Assembly (NCBI GenBank): GCA_037176905.1
Contig: JBBBWG010013779.1
Span: 20,337-84,336, forward strand
Source of the DNA: Azolla pinnata
Lineage: Eukaryota; Streptophyta; Polypodiopsida; Salviniales; Salviniaceae
Reading direction: 5' to 3'
DNA: 64,000 bases
Shown here: in pieces, positions 63,284 through 64,000 of the stretch
Numbering within the stretch: position 1 is the stretch's first letter
Layout of the letters: every line of letters begins with the position of its first letter
Translations under genes and position numbers: made by a program
The notes under the pieces: model-generated
What the model saw: only the letters and a program-made list of their open reading frames with translations
The model's database searches: none
What the model was told of the DNA's origin: nothing

Positions 63284-63601
63284 CCGTTAGCAATAAGATT
63301 GTTAAAGATTGTAGTTACTTACAAAACAATGTAAGCAGTTGCCTTGATAAAAGAAATGCAGAACAAAATACCAAAGAATCCACAGCTATCCTCGAGGGAA
63401 TATGTGTTCGATATATCCGAGGTGTTTGTGGAGCATACTCAACCGTTAGCAAGAAGACGTTATCAAAGATTCTAGATGCGTACAAAACAAAGTAAACAAT
63501 TGTCTTGATCAAAGAAATGTAAAACAAAAGACCAAAGCATTCAGAGCTATCCTTCAGAAAATGTGTGTTCGATATCGGAGGTGTTTGTGTATTTGAAGCA
63601 T
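63284..63601. repeat. Tandem duplication of about 159 bp
   Basis: Units begin with CCGTTAGCAA at 63284 and 63443, a period of 159 bases. Both contain AAGAAATG, ACCAAAG and the phrase TGTGTTCGATAT...CGAGGTGTTTGTG. They are about 80 percent alike by eye. The second unit runs into the family copy E. Confidence 0.75.
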
Positions 63602-63845
63602 GTCTTACAATTTCCACATTTGTTATGTTGGTGTTGATTCCCATACTTGCAATTGATCTTGTAAAACTCGAGCCCGACATTCTACTAAGTTTGAAGCTGC
63701 AATCTCCTCTCGTTTACAAATTTCTTTTAGTTCACATGCATCTTCTACATTGATCTGCATAAAATCGATCTACATAAAACCGACCTAACAAATACATCTT
63801 TGTTCCAAATACAATTACATGCATGTTCTCATTTTAATTTCATAC
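63588..63845 (-). pseudogene. Copy E of the unrecognised family, inverted 3' fragment
   Basis: On the minus strand the intron phrase TTGTTAGGTCGGTTTTATGTAG is followed by the last exon, which here is open: INVEDACELKEICKREEIAA, then about 22 more residues to a stop. This matches the last exon of copies A and D. The fragment is joined at about 63850 to LINE sequence. Confidence 0.7.
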
Positions 63846-63850
63846 AATTA

Positions 63851-64000
63851 CCTGCAAGTGCCTTTTCTGATTCTAGACTAAACCTGCCTCGCATTCGTCT
63901 ATAAAGGGGTCTACCCAGGCAATGTACATTCCAAGATACTATCTTCATGATATCACCATTTGAGTATTCCCAACATCGTCCTCATTGGCTTCCTTGCTTC
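63851..64000 (-). mobile_element. Second copy of the LINE endonuclease start, cut by the window edge
   Basis: These 150 bases are about 95 percent identical by eye to 53028-53177 and run in the same orientation. They include the region encoding the first residues of the endonuclease. The copy stops at 63851, where family copy E begins, so its 3' part is missing. It continues beyond the window. Confidence 0.8.

Overview
This is nuclear DNA of a land plant, almost certainly a flowering plant. The genes have GT-AG introns of a hundred to over a thousand bases. They encode plant-type proteins: photosystem I subunit PsaG with a transit peptide, a KAPP-type phosphatase with an FHA and a PP2C domain, a CURLY FLAG LEAF 1-like WW protein, a trihelix factor and an Ole e 1 domain protein. 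Intergenic DNA is AT-rich and full of microsatellites, minisatellites and degenerate LINE sequence. One 100-base run of N (41914-42013) marks an assembly gap. The exact lineage cannot be read from the sequence.

Layout. 1-13.5 kb: three housekeeping genes on the + strand, eIF1/SUI1 (3147-5771), ribosomal protein eL21 (7861-9455) and a small complex I subunit (10743-10994). The first two have telo-box and TGGGCC (Site II) elements upstream. 14.5-19 kb: an 11-exon KAPP gene. 19.8-22 kb: a minus-strand WW-domain gene whose coding region contains an in-frame TTAGGG array read as (Asn-Pro)9, with a second telomere-like array upstream. 22.5-23.7 kb: an ATCC/ATGC satellite. 27.6-33 kb: a minus-strand trihelix factor, probably with a 4-kb leader intron. 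35.6-38 kb: a candidate 35-residue membrane peptide gene on the minus strand. 39-46.5 kb: two convergent spliceosome-associated genes, LENG1-like (+) and CWC21-like (-), either side of the gap. 47.9 kb: psaG. 50-58 kb and the right end: a multicopy gene-like family I do not recognise, with one nearly intact copy (A), several decayed copies and an inverted copy at 63.6-63.8 kb, mixed with L1-type LINE endonuclease fragments. 59.5-61.7 kb: a 14-unit array of telomere-related ~43-bp repeats directly upstream of a secreted Ole e 1 domain gene.

The genes are independent eukaryotic units. Shared themes are translation (eIF1, eL21), organelle energy (complex I, PsaG) and splicing (LENG1, CWC21). Several genes carry a long GAA/CTT tract in the leader close to the start codon. 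The most unusual items are the unrecognised multicopy family, the telomeric hexamer array used as coding sequence, the telomere-derived satellite, and the short membrane-peptide gene with a spliced leader. All exon limits were read by eye from splice signals, reading phase and protein similarity known to me; no alignments or database searches were run.
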